64,000 nucleotides of DNA from contig MU129132.1 in the NCBI GenBank assembly GCA_014904985.1, positions 19,229 to 83,228 on the forward strand, in the 5' to 3' direction. Of the stretch, positions 45,895 to 56,503 are shown piece after piece. The notes under the pieces are model-generated. The model was not told the origin of the DNA and searched no databases. It was given only the letters and a program-made list of their open reading frames with translations. This DNA comes from Hydnum rufescens UP504. Its lineage: Eukaryota > Basidiomycota > Agaricomycetes > Cantharellales > Hydnaceae. The stretch's first letter is position 1. Each line of letters opens with the position of its first letter. Made by a program: the position numbers and the translations under genes.

Positions 45895-48690
45895 ATCATT
45901 CTCCCTTCGGCCCGACCCTCCTTCGCGCCGAGCATCCCACCCTTTATATCAGTAGTCACCCTCGAATTCATTATCGTATGGCCTAAAGTCGGATGGAAAT
46001 GACTTTCAGCGCATAGTTTATGCGTCTCCGGGGGTCTCCAACTGATTGACGACGTTGACAGGATCCGAGGCCCACTCATCATTCCATTTGGTGAAGCACA
46101 CTCCCGCTATTATCTTGGTGCCGGGGTGCGGAGACTACTCTCGATACGTACTACTTTTTAACCACCAAGTACATTTATCACCCTTTTAGCAAGCAGATCG
46201 TGCCTGCATCCTCATCTTTGTGGGCGCTGCTCGTTTTCAAACTGTCTCGACCACTGATCCTCAAGTTTTGAGAAAGACATGGTCCAGTGCCAATATCTTG
46301 GATCAATTCTTACGCCATGATGAACGTATATATTCATCATACTAAGACCATGGGTTTTTCAGGATCAATCAAGGGAGATATCTGGTGGCACATGGACGTG
46401 GGAGAAGCTGCCCCTGTTAGTACCCAATTCTGTTCAGGTGGGTGATGAGTTACCACTGTATATTAGTATATTCCTCTTAGTCTAAAGGCACGACGACGCA
46501 GAGGGGCTAGCGAATGGAGTGCCAAGTCGGCTAAAGGCCGGTTTGCTTGCATCGTCTCGCCGGCTGGGACATCTTGCCCTGTCTGGGAGGAGAGACTAGG
46601 CACCTTTATTTCCCAACCCCACCCCCCCACCCTTCGTTTATTTCATCACTTTTTTTACTGGCTTAGTCGTGAGAGCGGCAGATAATCCCACCCACCCCCA
46701 CAGTCATATCTGCCGCCCTTACGCACCGAGATCGGCGGAGCAATTGCTTCGCAATCTCACACACAACCACGCCAGTAGGAGACAAAGGGTTTGACCAACA
46801 AGCACGGATACAGACTCGCTAGCACGTAGCTTGGCTCAAAGGCTTTTGGAGTTGAGCGAATGGACGGATGGACTGTAAGGCAGTGTGCACAATTTTCCCT
46901 GACTTCGATTAGAGGGTCTAAACTTAGCAATATGATTCGATCTCGCACGATTCCTAAATCTCTCTCAGGTCCGCACGCTGAGCATAAAGCCAGTACAACT
47001 AGTGAGGAAAATAACCTTTACTATTGAGAAGGGTGCTGCCTCTGGTACAGCGCGAGATTACGCCACCGCCAAGCGGCCACAAATGAACGTCCTTCCCGAT
47101 CTTGACGCTGATGTGATCAACGTCAAAGCGGCCGAGACTCTGCATGATGAAGCATTTGCCTTACGATTCGACATATTTACAGAGTGCCGATTAAGTTGAG
47201 TTGAATATGTTAGGAGCGAGACCAGTGTCAAGGAATCAAGTATTGTCAGGGCCCGAGTCAAGGCTTAGGACGGGTATGTGTTCGAAAGATGATCGGAGAA
47301 TCCGGAGGCGAGCAACACTAACCAAGAATCTTCATTTCTCTCCACAGTTCGACCTTCGTCTTGCTTGAAAGAGGTGCCGCCGGGGGGATAAAACAATGCT
47401 CCTCCCGAAACAAGGGAGTAGCTGGCATGATCGAATCAACTATCTGCATGAGGAAGAGGTCGGACTAAGCTGAATGATTCGGATCCTATGGCAACATACC
47501 ATTCCGGACTGAACTTCAAAACTCCCATCAGTCACCTGGGACACGCTGGTCCCACTGACAGAATCAGATAATCGTCGGCACTGGAAGTCCATGGAACCAT
47601 TCACCATCGACCGCGATTGTACTCGTTAGTGAGTGAAATTCATGCACCCAATCACCGGAAGACGAAATCAAACCAGACCTATTGAACGAGGGCTCGAATA
47701 GTTGGCCCGTGTGTGAACCTGATGTTGCTACTGGGGAATCGCGTCGATACCCTCTCGGTGGGTGTTCGGTATCGTTTCCCGTGTGTTGTATCAGAGGGTT
47801 GGAAGTGGATGAACCATCGCCCCCACTCCCACTTGTCGCCTTCGATATAATGGAATCAGAGAGGAATGTAGACTAAAGAAGCACACCGAGTGATCTATTC
47901 GAGCCCGACGATTGCTCTGTTGACGCCGCAGGCGTAACGTTGCGTGTCTGCTGAAGGGCAAGAGTTTTGCGTTCTACATCCATCTTTTCCAAGATTGCAT
48001 TCCCTATAGCTAGTGGATGCCGGTACGTGATATGCGCAATCTTCTTGCTGGAATCGTTTTCTCAGGCTTTTTCGGGTTGGGTAAAAACGTGTCATTGGAA
48101 TTAGGGACCACTCAAATTAAGGGGACGAGCTTTTCCCTTGCAGCACTTTCTTGAATTATCTTCTTGGGCATTTCCTCCAGACGCTTGGCGACATATTGAC
48201 CAAAAAGGTACAGGCAACCAAGGACCAGGCACTTGTCGCTAATCCGCGTCTGCGGTCCCAGACGTATCGCCGCAGAGATGTGAACATAAACAGGGAACAA
48301 TGATAGATTTCAAGAACTGACCCGGCCAAAGGGGTGGCTATGTGACCAGGTGGGCGAGAGGTGTGCCAAAGTTGCACCAAAGATGGTCCGGTTACTTCCG
48401 GTCAAGCGCATCGCCATTCAGCTATGGCAGCGGTGCCCCCACCAACAGCGCAAGCAAGGCATCTCCGCACGATGATAATCTCCGCCCCATTTCTCGTCGT
48501 GTCCACGGTATGCCATTGTCGCATGTTTCATGATTATGTTACTGAAAAACTTTTGTAGTGGATTCTATATAAGCGCCTCTACAAGGGCGAGGAGCAACGA
48601 AGACTGCCGCGAGAGGGATGATTCTAACTTGGATAAGACCACTCTTTTCCACGAAGTGCAGAAAGATAAAATTCGCGAAATTCAAAACTC
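45895..48690 (+). repeat. Circularly permuted copy (A) of the PEX3-USB1 interval
   Basis: 45895-47133 corresponds in order and orientation to 54588-55440, and 47133-48690 corresponds to 53017-54566, so the two halves are swapped relative to the parent. Matches include tttggtgaagcaca, gatacgtactactttttaa, cttcccgatcttgacgctg and gaacgagggctcgaatag, with frequent substitutions and small indels. About 350 bases at roughly 46450-46790 are absent from the parent, a later insertion. Confidence 0.85.
47133..48290 (-). pseudogene. PEX3 pseudogene (5' half), in permuted duplication
   Basis: Decayed partial copy of the PEX3 gene at 52116-54181. The N-terminal exon is readable, with CLYLFGQYVAKRLEEM and AAREK, but a SLRRYVWERR-type start is altered (about 48290-48120). 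The central Ser-rich exon (47700-48000) has internal stops, and a short TRALTILxSLTL stretch closes at about 47260-47140. The rest of PEX3 is missing because the duplicated segment ended there. The segment before it (about 47040-47130) matches the last codons of USB1, also on the minus strand. Confidence 0.85.
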
Positions 48691-49337
48691 ACGGCCGCCT
48701 CGCACCTAACTCACACCTTTCGTACTGTACGTTGCACAACATTCCTCCTAAATCCATTCTCGTTGAGGGGCAATCGGGTGGAGTCTATGGGTCTACTTGG
48801 CTTCCGCCGTAGGCGATGGGATGACGCGTGTGCCGGGAATGCGCGCAGGATTGAAAGAGCGGTCACAATCAGCGTATGACATGCCAGCACCGAATCCTAA
48901 ATTATTTGATTAGCCCTGGGCTCCTACTGGAATCTCAGAAGAGGGAATATACCAGTGGACAAAGCGACAGGCCAACCCCGTCCTGTATCGGATTCGATAT
49001 CTTAACAATCAACAAGCAGGAGTGCAAGCCAAAAGTGTACTTCGGAGGAAAATCACAGACGCCATTACGCCAATGCCAAAACCAATCCCACTGTATAATA
49101 GTACGGAGCACTCAGGACCGGCTAACGCGCGTCTGGATGATATCAACCATACGTTCTCACGACCAAATCCGCTAAGCAGCGGTCGTACTGCCATGAAGAA
49201 AATGAGTTATTGTCACCAGAACAGAAATATCATACACCTTACCTTTTGTGCAACAGTGTTCTCGCTGGATGGAGCAGTCGACATGATTGAGGTCGGAAAT
49301 AACCGACTTCGGAGTTCACCACTTCACATTAGCGTAA
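48691..49337. other. Intergenic, 5' flank of NUP54
   Basis: No gene recognised; presumably includes the NUP54 promoter. Confidence 0.45.
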
Positions 49338-50701
49338 ATGGCTGCCTTGGGCTCCTTTGGTAAGGAGATATGTACCAAGTTGGATGCAATACTGAGTATC
49401 TATATCTTAGGGTCGACGCCCTCAGCGTTTGGCGGGTTTGCTCAGAACCAATCGAGCGGGCCTTTCGGGTCGCAAAATCAACAGAATCAGCCACAACAGC
49501 CTAATACTTTTGGTATTTTCGGCTCACAAAATCAGCAAAATCAACCACAACAGTCCAATGTTTTTGGTCCTTTCGGCTCACAAAATCAACAGAACCAGCA
49601 ACAGCAGCCCTCTACCTCTGCGCCTGGCGCCTCGTCAAGCATATTTGGGACTCAGTCCAATCCTTCTGCTGCTTCTGGAAACGATGGAAACCTGTCACCC
49701 AGCTCTTCCATAGAAGCACAGGTTCGGTCAGTATACGAGGCTTGGAACCCTCAGTCCCCCCAGTGTCGATTTCAGGTGAGTACACCGCGAAACTTGGCGA
49801 ATCTAGGCTGAGGAATCTCATGACCATAGCATTTTTTCCACAACCTTGTGGACCCAGCCGAAGTGCACAAGTACACCAGGCCCGCCTCGGCGACAAATGA
49901 TGCGATGTGGCAAAAGGCCATACGCGATAATCCAAACCCATCCAGGTGCGCGGTGCGGATCGTTGTCCTGTATTCTATTTACGTGTTTCCCAGACTGGTC
50001 CCTGTATTGGCGGTTGGTTTTGAAGATTTGAAGAAACGAGTACAAGGCCAAAAAAGTCAAGCAGAAGCTCAGCTTGCTGGGATGCAGGTGATTCAGTCAT
50101 CTTTCTCCTGGGGACGTCACTCTAACGGGATCAATTGTGCCGTAGCTGCTTAAGAAGGAATTAAATAAAATGTCGGAAACACATACGCTTCGTGTCCAGC
50201 CTCGCATATCAATCTTATCCCACACTCAAGTCGAGTTGACAGCGCGCCTTGCAAAATTGATCCATCATCTCCACTTGTTCATCCCGTCAGTACGGTCCAC
50301 CTCCATTCGACCAGATGAGGAAGCATTACGAGCACAACTTGAGGCCATTGAGGCGGAACTTCGGCGGCCGGGAGGCCTCGGTCGAGTCGGCGGTAGGATA
50401 GGAGAGCTGTGGGGGTTAGTTGGAAGAATTCGGGGGCAGAAGAAACTGGTAGGCTTGGGACCGATAAGGAGGCGGGCTGGGCAGTTGTTGATGGTGCCAC
50501 ATTTGAGGACATCAAACAGGTCAGGATTATTCGTGTGTTGATGCTTCGGTTCAGTTGATCCTGTTTTTTGTGCAGATTCTACTCCAGGAGCAACAAGGAC
50601 TTAAGTACCTTACAGAGGTGCTACGGACGGCGTTGCATGATATAAATCTAATCCGATCGGGTCTTGGAACATTGGATCTCTCCGCTTCGCCGTCAACGTA
50701 G
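49338..50701 (+). CDS. NUP54: Nucleoporin NUP54/Nup57-type FG nucleoporin
   Basis: Central-channel FG nucleoporin (vertebrate Nup54, yeast Nup57) that pairs with Nup62 and Nup58-type proteins through coiled coils. Exon 1 is 49338-49359, exon 2 49411-49775, exon 3 from 49831; the gene ends at TAG 50699-50701. Residues 8 to about 80 are FG/Gln/Asn-rich (FGSQNQQNQPQQ repeats). After them HFFHNLVDPAEVHKY and RLVPVLAVGFEDLKKRV mark the alpha/beta region, followed by coiled coil: HTQVELTARLAKLIHHLHLF, RPDEEALRAQLEAIEAELRR and IGELWGLVGRI. The C-terminus is QILLQEQQGLKYLTEVLR and DINLIRSGLGTLD. The frame needs one added base near 50460 (between VGLG and DKEAGWAVVDGATFEDIKQ), probably a G lost in CCGATAAGG. 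Function is from the family. Confidence 0.9.
49458..49619 (+). repeat. Three 54-nt tandem repeats in NUP54
   Basis: Three near-identical 18-residue units, each beginning G(P/I)FGSQNQQNQ. Nucleotide-level similarity is high, so the expansion is fairly recent. Confidence 0.85.
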
Positions 50702-51329
50702 GGATAGTCTATTACCTTTTCGTCCACATCCCTGCGATATGCGGTGGTGATTGTGGATGTGTGCATCACTTATTGTACTTTGTTTCCCGATTACATAGAC
50801 CCCGGAATGGATGGGTCGTCTAATCTCAATCGCGGTTGGTTGGGCATCTTTGGTCATTTGACCTGGTGTAACGACATGCAGGAGTCTGAGAGCAAAGACT
50901 CACAGTTAGAAAAGCAAGCGGCGTTATAGTGACCAGTAACAGTAAAAGAGGGGATGCAGTTCTTACATGTATCCCTCTAATATGCAAAAAAAAGTGAAAG
51001 GATATCTTTCAAATTGAGGGAGATATGGAGAGATGGCTCATTGACTGGTGAAAGACTGTAGTCTTTTGTTTCACCTCTCTTTTCCACCCTTCACCATGCT
51101 TGGTGTACTCCTCTTTTTGGGTGCTATCCTCCATCCTCCCCTTATTGTACTTTCAGGGGGGCATGGCAATCTTTCCCTTTGGGGTTTTGATGCTACCTGG
51201 CTCTGTATCTGTGCATAACCAAGTTTTCACTGCAAAATTTGAGGCCGTCACGTCAAAAAAATCTCTTTGCTAGACTTCGTGCGCATACAATACAGGAAGA
51301 GTCCCACCAAACTTTGGTTACTTTTAAGA
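50702..51329. other. Intergenic, no gene seen
   Basis: 3' flank of NUP54 and approach to a helicase fragment. Nothing recognised. Confidence 0.4.
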
Positions 51330-51925
51330 ATTGAGTGGGCCTACTAGCTACCCGCGAATTGGCCCAGCAGATTGCCAAGGAGTGTGTCTCTATCGTCGCT
51401 GGCTGGCAATCTGTAGAAGTGCAGTGTGCAGGGGGGACGAACGTGTGGGCGGAGGCCGCCCGCCTTGACAAAAATAGAATTGATATACTTGTTGCCCTCC
51501 GTCCCTATTTATGCCAGCCCCCTATTGCTCTCCTTGGATCAAGGCCATTTCGACCAGACCCTGACCCGTTCGACTGTGGACAGACCCCCGGTCGGCTTAT
51601 TGACCATATACGGGACCCTAATCTCGGTCCTCGATTCGAATTTATCCAGTGTCTGGTACATGGACAGTTAGAGTCTTTGCACACAATGCCCCGGCAGTAG
51701 CTCCAGATGGATATGGGCTACAGAGGCAGACAGACTACTAGATCTGGGATTTATGGCCGCAATCCAAACAATTCTTGGATCACTCCCAGGAGCACCCGTC
51801 CCCGGTGAGTATCAATTTAGGAGCTTAGGAGCTGTATGCAAGGACATGGAATCGATCTCCACCCTTCTTTGCGCAAGGCAAACTCCGGTATTTTCGGCAA
51901 CGCAAGGAAGTAAAAATGGTATGAG
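51330..51925 (+). pseudogene. DEAD-box RNA helicase fragment
   Basis: Broken piece of a DEAD-box ATP-dependent RNA helicase. Motif Ia is ATRELAQQIAKE; then GGTNVWAEAARLDKNRIDIL, and after an interruption of about 110 nt TPGRLIDHIRDPN (motif Ib region). Further on come EADRLLDLGF (motif II, first D lost or split by an indel) and FSAT (motif III). Motif I (GxGKT), upstream of about 51330, is not visible, and the C-terminal RecA domain is absent. The order matches MSS116/HAS1-like helicases. The interruption between DIL and TPGR is not a clean intron. With frame changes between motifs this cannot make an enzyme. It lies between NUP54 and PEX3. Confidence 0.75.
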
Positions 51926-52115
51926 TCATCATGTACCCCTTGTGATGTTTTCCTGATTGCATCATTTGAAGCTGTCCTCTACCGCTCTTCTTCCAACGTA
52001 CTGGTACATCTCCACCATTTTTGAGACAGAGCAAAGTACACATGAGCATGTAAACTAGAATTATGGACATCCAGCTCCAGAAAAAAGGCTGTATACTAGA
52101 TCATGATAGGATAAC

Positions 52116-54181
52116 TCAATGCAATTTACTTGAAAACGAACTAAAGAGTACCGCAGAAAAGGCAGTCATCTCTGGCATATCTGCTAGACTCTGTACCTCG
52201 ACAATCAGCTCCATTCCAAGGTAAATACGGAACAACCGCACCTCGATAAGCTCATTCGGTATCCCATTGACTGCCAGATGACTCCATCTCGCAACAGCGG
52301 GTAACAGTGCCGCAAAGCGTACCGTCGGACTCTGCTCATCGAATTCAATCTTCTGCCCGTGATCACCCATTCCGAATGCGCTCTTGCGCAATCCATCCAA
52401 GAACATCGCAGTGCCACGATCGAGACATAGACCTAGGACAATACCAAAGTCTGCGGACGAAACAAAGACACTGGTTTCGGACAGCAATGACCGAAGGGGT
52501 ACATCGATATGCGCATGGTGTGAAGCAAGACCGCCTTGCAGTAAGACGAACGCTTGATCCATCTCATTTAGAGGCACCAATGATCCGAGGAAACTGATAT
52601 AATGCGGACTGAGTGACTCACACTCTGAGAATTAAACGTTCTACATACTTTATCCGTTGCTTGCCGTCGGGATCTTGATATTCCACGCGCTGTCGGACTT
52701 GAGCGACGAGGCTCTCCACATCTTGGGGACCAATGTTCGATTTTAATGAGATACTTTTAATAGAAGTGGATTAAGGCCCATGATCCTGCTGTAGATGTAT
52801 ACACTGACCTTTGGAACACGTGTTCCACGGCCTCTCGTACTCGCGCCGCAACATCTTTCCAACCAACATTCAATAACCACCAGCTCATGGTGAGATACTT
52901 GCGCTCAAGTTCTTCAGTCATTGGTTCCACAGCCTCTTCATCATCATCGTTCCGATCATCAAAGATGGAATGAGAGGACCAGAAAAACGCGCTTCATAGA
53001 CGGCAGCCCTGAGTCCCCAGACTCTGCCTGGCGGAGCATTTGCCTTACGGACTCGACATATTTACGAGTGCCGATTAGGTTGAGTTGAATATGTGTTAGG
53101 AGGGAGAGCAGTGTCAAGGAATAAAGTATTGTCAGGGCCCGAGTAAAGGCTTAGGCCGGGGTGTGTGTGTTCAGAAGATGATCGGGAACGCGGACGTAAA
53201 CACTGACCAAGAATCTTCATTTCTTTCCATAGTTCGACCTTCGTCTTGTTTGAAAGAGGTGGTGCCGGGAGGGATGGAACAATATGTTCCCGAGACAAGG
53301 ACGCGGGTGGCATGATCGAATCAACTGTCTGCATGAGGAAGAGGTCAGACTCGGGTAGGTAATTCAGATCCTATGGCAACATACCATTCCTGACTGAACC
53401 TCAAAACTCCCATCGGTCACCAGGGACACGCTGGTCCCACTGACAGAATCAGATAATCGAGCTTCGGCACTGGAGGTCGGTGAGCCATTCACCGTCGACC
53501 GCGATGGCGCTCCTTGTGAGTGAAATTCATGCACCCAATCACCGGAAGACGAAATCAAACCAGACGTATCAAACGAGGGCTCGAATAGTTGGCCCGTGGG
53601 TGAACCTGATGTTGATACTGAGGAATCGCGTCGATGCCCTGTCGATGGGTGTTCGATATCGTTCCCCATGCGTTGTGTCAGAGGGTTGGAAGTGGATGAA
53701 CCATCGCCACTACTCCCACTTGTCGCCTCCGATATAATGGAGTCAGAAAGGAATGTAGACTGGGGAAGCACACCAAGTGATCTATTTGCGAGTGATAACT
53801 GCTCTGTTGACACCGCAGGCGTAACGTTGCGCGTCTGCTGAAGGGCAAGAGTTATGTGTTCCACATCCATTTCTTCCAAGATTGCATTCCCTAGTGTCGG
53901 GAGGAGTGCCAGTACATGATATGTACAATCTTCTTGATTCTGCTGGAATCGTTTTCTCAGGCTTTCGGGTTGAGTAAAAAGGTGTCATTGGAATTAGAAA
54001 CCACTCAAATAAAGGGGACACACTTTTCCCTTGCAGCACGTTCCTCCATTACTTTCTCGCGCATTTCTTCCAGACGCTTGGCGACATATTGACCAAAAAG
54101 GTACAGGCCACCAACGAGACCGGCACTTGTCGCTAATCCGCGTCTGCGCTCCCAGACGTATCGCCGCAGAGATGTAAACAT
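52116..54181 (-). CDS. PEX3: Peroxisomal biogenesis factor 3
   Basis: Membrane anchor that docks Pex19 and begins peroxisome membrane formation. ATG 54181 gives MFTSLRRYVWERRRG, then the transmembrane-type stretch AGLVGGLYLFGQYVAKRLEEM; RAAREK precedes an intron whose far side reads NLRKRFQQNQED, a Pex3 landmark. Further exons carry VLALLPTLGNAILEEMDVEH, a long Ser/Thr/Gly-rich insert, LSNKTKVELWKEMKIL, FTRALTILYSLTLLSLL, IQLNLIGTRKYVESV and ELERKYLTMSWWLLNVGW. The C-terminus includes SLADMPEMTAFSAVLFSSF and stops at TGA 52116-52118. Several short introns are implied. The junction near 52990 (GDSGL to FFWSSHSIFDD) needs a one-base change or an unseen intron. This is the parent of the pseudogene at 47133-48290. 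It runs in the same direction as USB1 upstream. Confidence 0.93.
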
Positions 54182-55440
54182 AAACGCAGGGAACAACGAT
54201 GTATTTCAACAATTGGCCCGGCCGAGGAGGTGGATATTTGTACAGGTGGGCTAGTGCAGTGCCAAAGGTGCACTGGAGATGGTCCGGTTACTTCCGGTCA
54301 AGTGCATCGCCATTGGCAGCAGTGCCCCCACCAACAGCGCAAGCAAGGCATCTCCGCACGGTGATAATCTCCGCCCCATTTCTCGTGTCTAGGGTATACC
54401 ATTGTCGCATATTTTATGATTATATCACTGAAAACTTTTGTAGTGGATTCTATATTGGCGCTACAAGGCGAGAGTAACGAAGACTGCCGCGAGGGACGAT
54501 TCTAATTTGGATAATACCACTCTTTTCCACGAAGTGCAGAAAGACAAAGTCCGCGAAATTCAAAACACCATCCTACACCATCCTGCATTCTCCGTTCTCT
54601 CCTGATTCCTCCTATCCTTTGTATCACTAATCACCCTCCTTCATCATCGTACTGTATGGCCTCAAGTCAAGTTGGATTGAAAGGCTTGCAATGCAGAGTT
54701 TATACGTCTCCGGATCTCACGATTGACGACGAGTGACGGGATCCGGGGCTCACCCATCATTCCGTTTGGTGAAGCACGCCCCCAGTCTTTATGTAGCTGC
54801 GGGGTGCTGAGAGTACTGAAGATACGTACTACTTTTTAATAACCAGCGCATTATTCTCCTCTTTGTAGATTGTGGTTGGCATCCTCGTCTTTGGAGGCGC
54901 TGCTCGCTTTCAACTGCCTCGACCGGTGATCCTCTAGTTTTGGAAACACGTGTTCCAGTCCCAGCATCTTCAATTCTTACGCCATGACGAACAGGCATGT
55001 TCGTCATACCAAGCGATCAAGCCTGGCAGCACGTGAACGCGGGAGAAGCTGTCCCCCATTAGTACCCAATTCTTGCTCAGGCGGGTGATAAATGATCCAC
55101 GTATGTGAGACGTGGCTTGGCTCTAAAATTTTTGGAGTTGACCGAACGGATGGATGCCCTGTGCACACAATCTTTCTCCAGTTCGACTCGACCGTCGAAA
55201 CGTAGCTTAACAATGTGATTCGACCCGACACGATTCCTAAATCTCTCTCAGGTCCACACGCTGAGTACAAAGAAGTCAGTACAACTAGTGAGGAAGACAA
55301 GCCTGTACTATTGAGAAGTGAACCGCATCGGGTTACAGCCCTGAAACCCGCGAGAGAATTTACGTGCCACCGCCAAGCGACCACGAGTGAACGTCCTTCC
55401 CGATCTTGACGCTGATGTGATCAACGTCAAAGCGACCGAT
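53017..55440 (+). repeat. Parent interval (B) of the permuted duplication
   Basis: Interval from mid-PEX3 to the 3' end of USB1 whose sequence reappears, in permuted order, at 45895-48690. It looks ancestral because it lies within two intact genes. Confidence 0.85.
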
Positions 55441-56503
55441 TCGGCGAAGCTCGGTGCCATATCGCTTCTCGAGGCCTGGAACTAAATCCGCAGGGAGTTC
55501 CGACACACTTGCGAAGGGGGAAGTGGGGGACTCCGATGGGGGGTGAAGGAGAGCCCAGGCGATAGATGTGTGAAAACGTGGTTGGGCGTAGTATCCTTGC
55601 TGGCGAAGATAGCCCAGTGTATCGGTGAGTCCCAATGAGAGGGCGTGACACTGATTGAATCAAGTCGAATTGAGACATTGTATGTCGGGAGCCACTAAGT
55701 GGACCTACCTCGGCATGCCCTGCTCCAAGTTCTATACTTAAAAAGGCTCGCGTCTTTTCATCATTTCTGAATGTTGTGAAACAGGCAAAGGAGGCCTCGT
55801 ATCTTTTCTGACAAGTAATCATTGAGCATGTTATGCAAGAGTATCATAAGATCAAGACATACGCTCCGGTAGTGGATGCCAAGCGCTTTACTGCTCTTCG
55901 CATCTCTTCTCGCTGATGCGCACGCAGAAATACTGGGCGAGATAACGATATGTGAAGTTCTAATTCTAGCTTAGTGTTCACACTCGTCGTGGAAGACGCC
56001 GTAGGGGTGGTGTTGTTTGATGTGCTGTCGGTGCCATTATCGCCTCCTTCAATAAGGGAATGCAATTCGGGAACGACTTCACGTGCATCACGGATTACTT
56101 GGTGAAGCAAATGCCGAAATTTATACAAGCGTCCATTGGAAAGTGGACGGGCAAGTAGATGTGCGTAGCCCATTGGCCTTCCACATGGGGATGCGCACGT
56201 ATGCGGCCTTGATGTGCTGCTGGGTCGGAGGATGGCACTGTGCCCAGAGAATCAGAGTTGGTGGGCGTCATCTACATAGACTTATAGTGGCGCACTCGGG
56301 GATGTTAATTCTGGAGAGAGAGATGGTAGCACCTTTCTGAATGCCTCATTACGATCAATGGGCTTGACGAGATGAGATGTGAGAACCTTTTCTCACTGTT
56401 TCTTTGCGGGGGCACCAATATTACTGCGTTTTGTTTGGGCATTTCCGTCCTCACTATCCTCTGAGGAGCTACCATAATCTTGGACGATGAGAGACCTTTT
56501 CAT
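55360..56503 (-). CDS. USB1: U6 snRNA phosphodiesterase USB1 (Mpn1)
   Basis: Exonuclease of the 2H phosphodiesterase family that trims the 3' uridine tail of U6 snRNA in the nucleus. Start at 56503: MKRSLIVQDYGSSSEDSED, a typical USB1 N-terminus. Later come PAAHQGRIRAHPHVEGQWAT, then HIYLPV, and LYKFRHLLHQVIRDAREVVP. The first catalytic HxS is ELHISLSRPVFLRAHQREE; the second is RFHTSIAW. Between them are FACFTTFRNDEKTRAFLSIE and GAGHAE. It ends FDVDHISVKIGKDVHSWSL, stop at 55360-55362. One base is missing between IYLPV and PLSNGRLYK (GTCCA; GTCCCA expected). Both catalytic motifs are intact, so the protein should be active if the base is restored. The 3' end is copied into the permuted duplication. 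Confidence 0.92.

Noticed and set aside
51480..51600. Intron inside the helicase fragment between DIL and TPGRL
   Set aside because: No GT donor and AG acceptor pair keeps DILVATPGR in frame.
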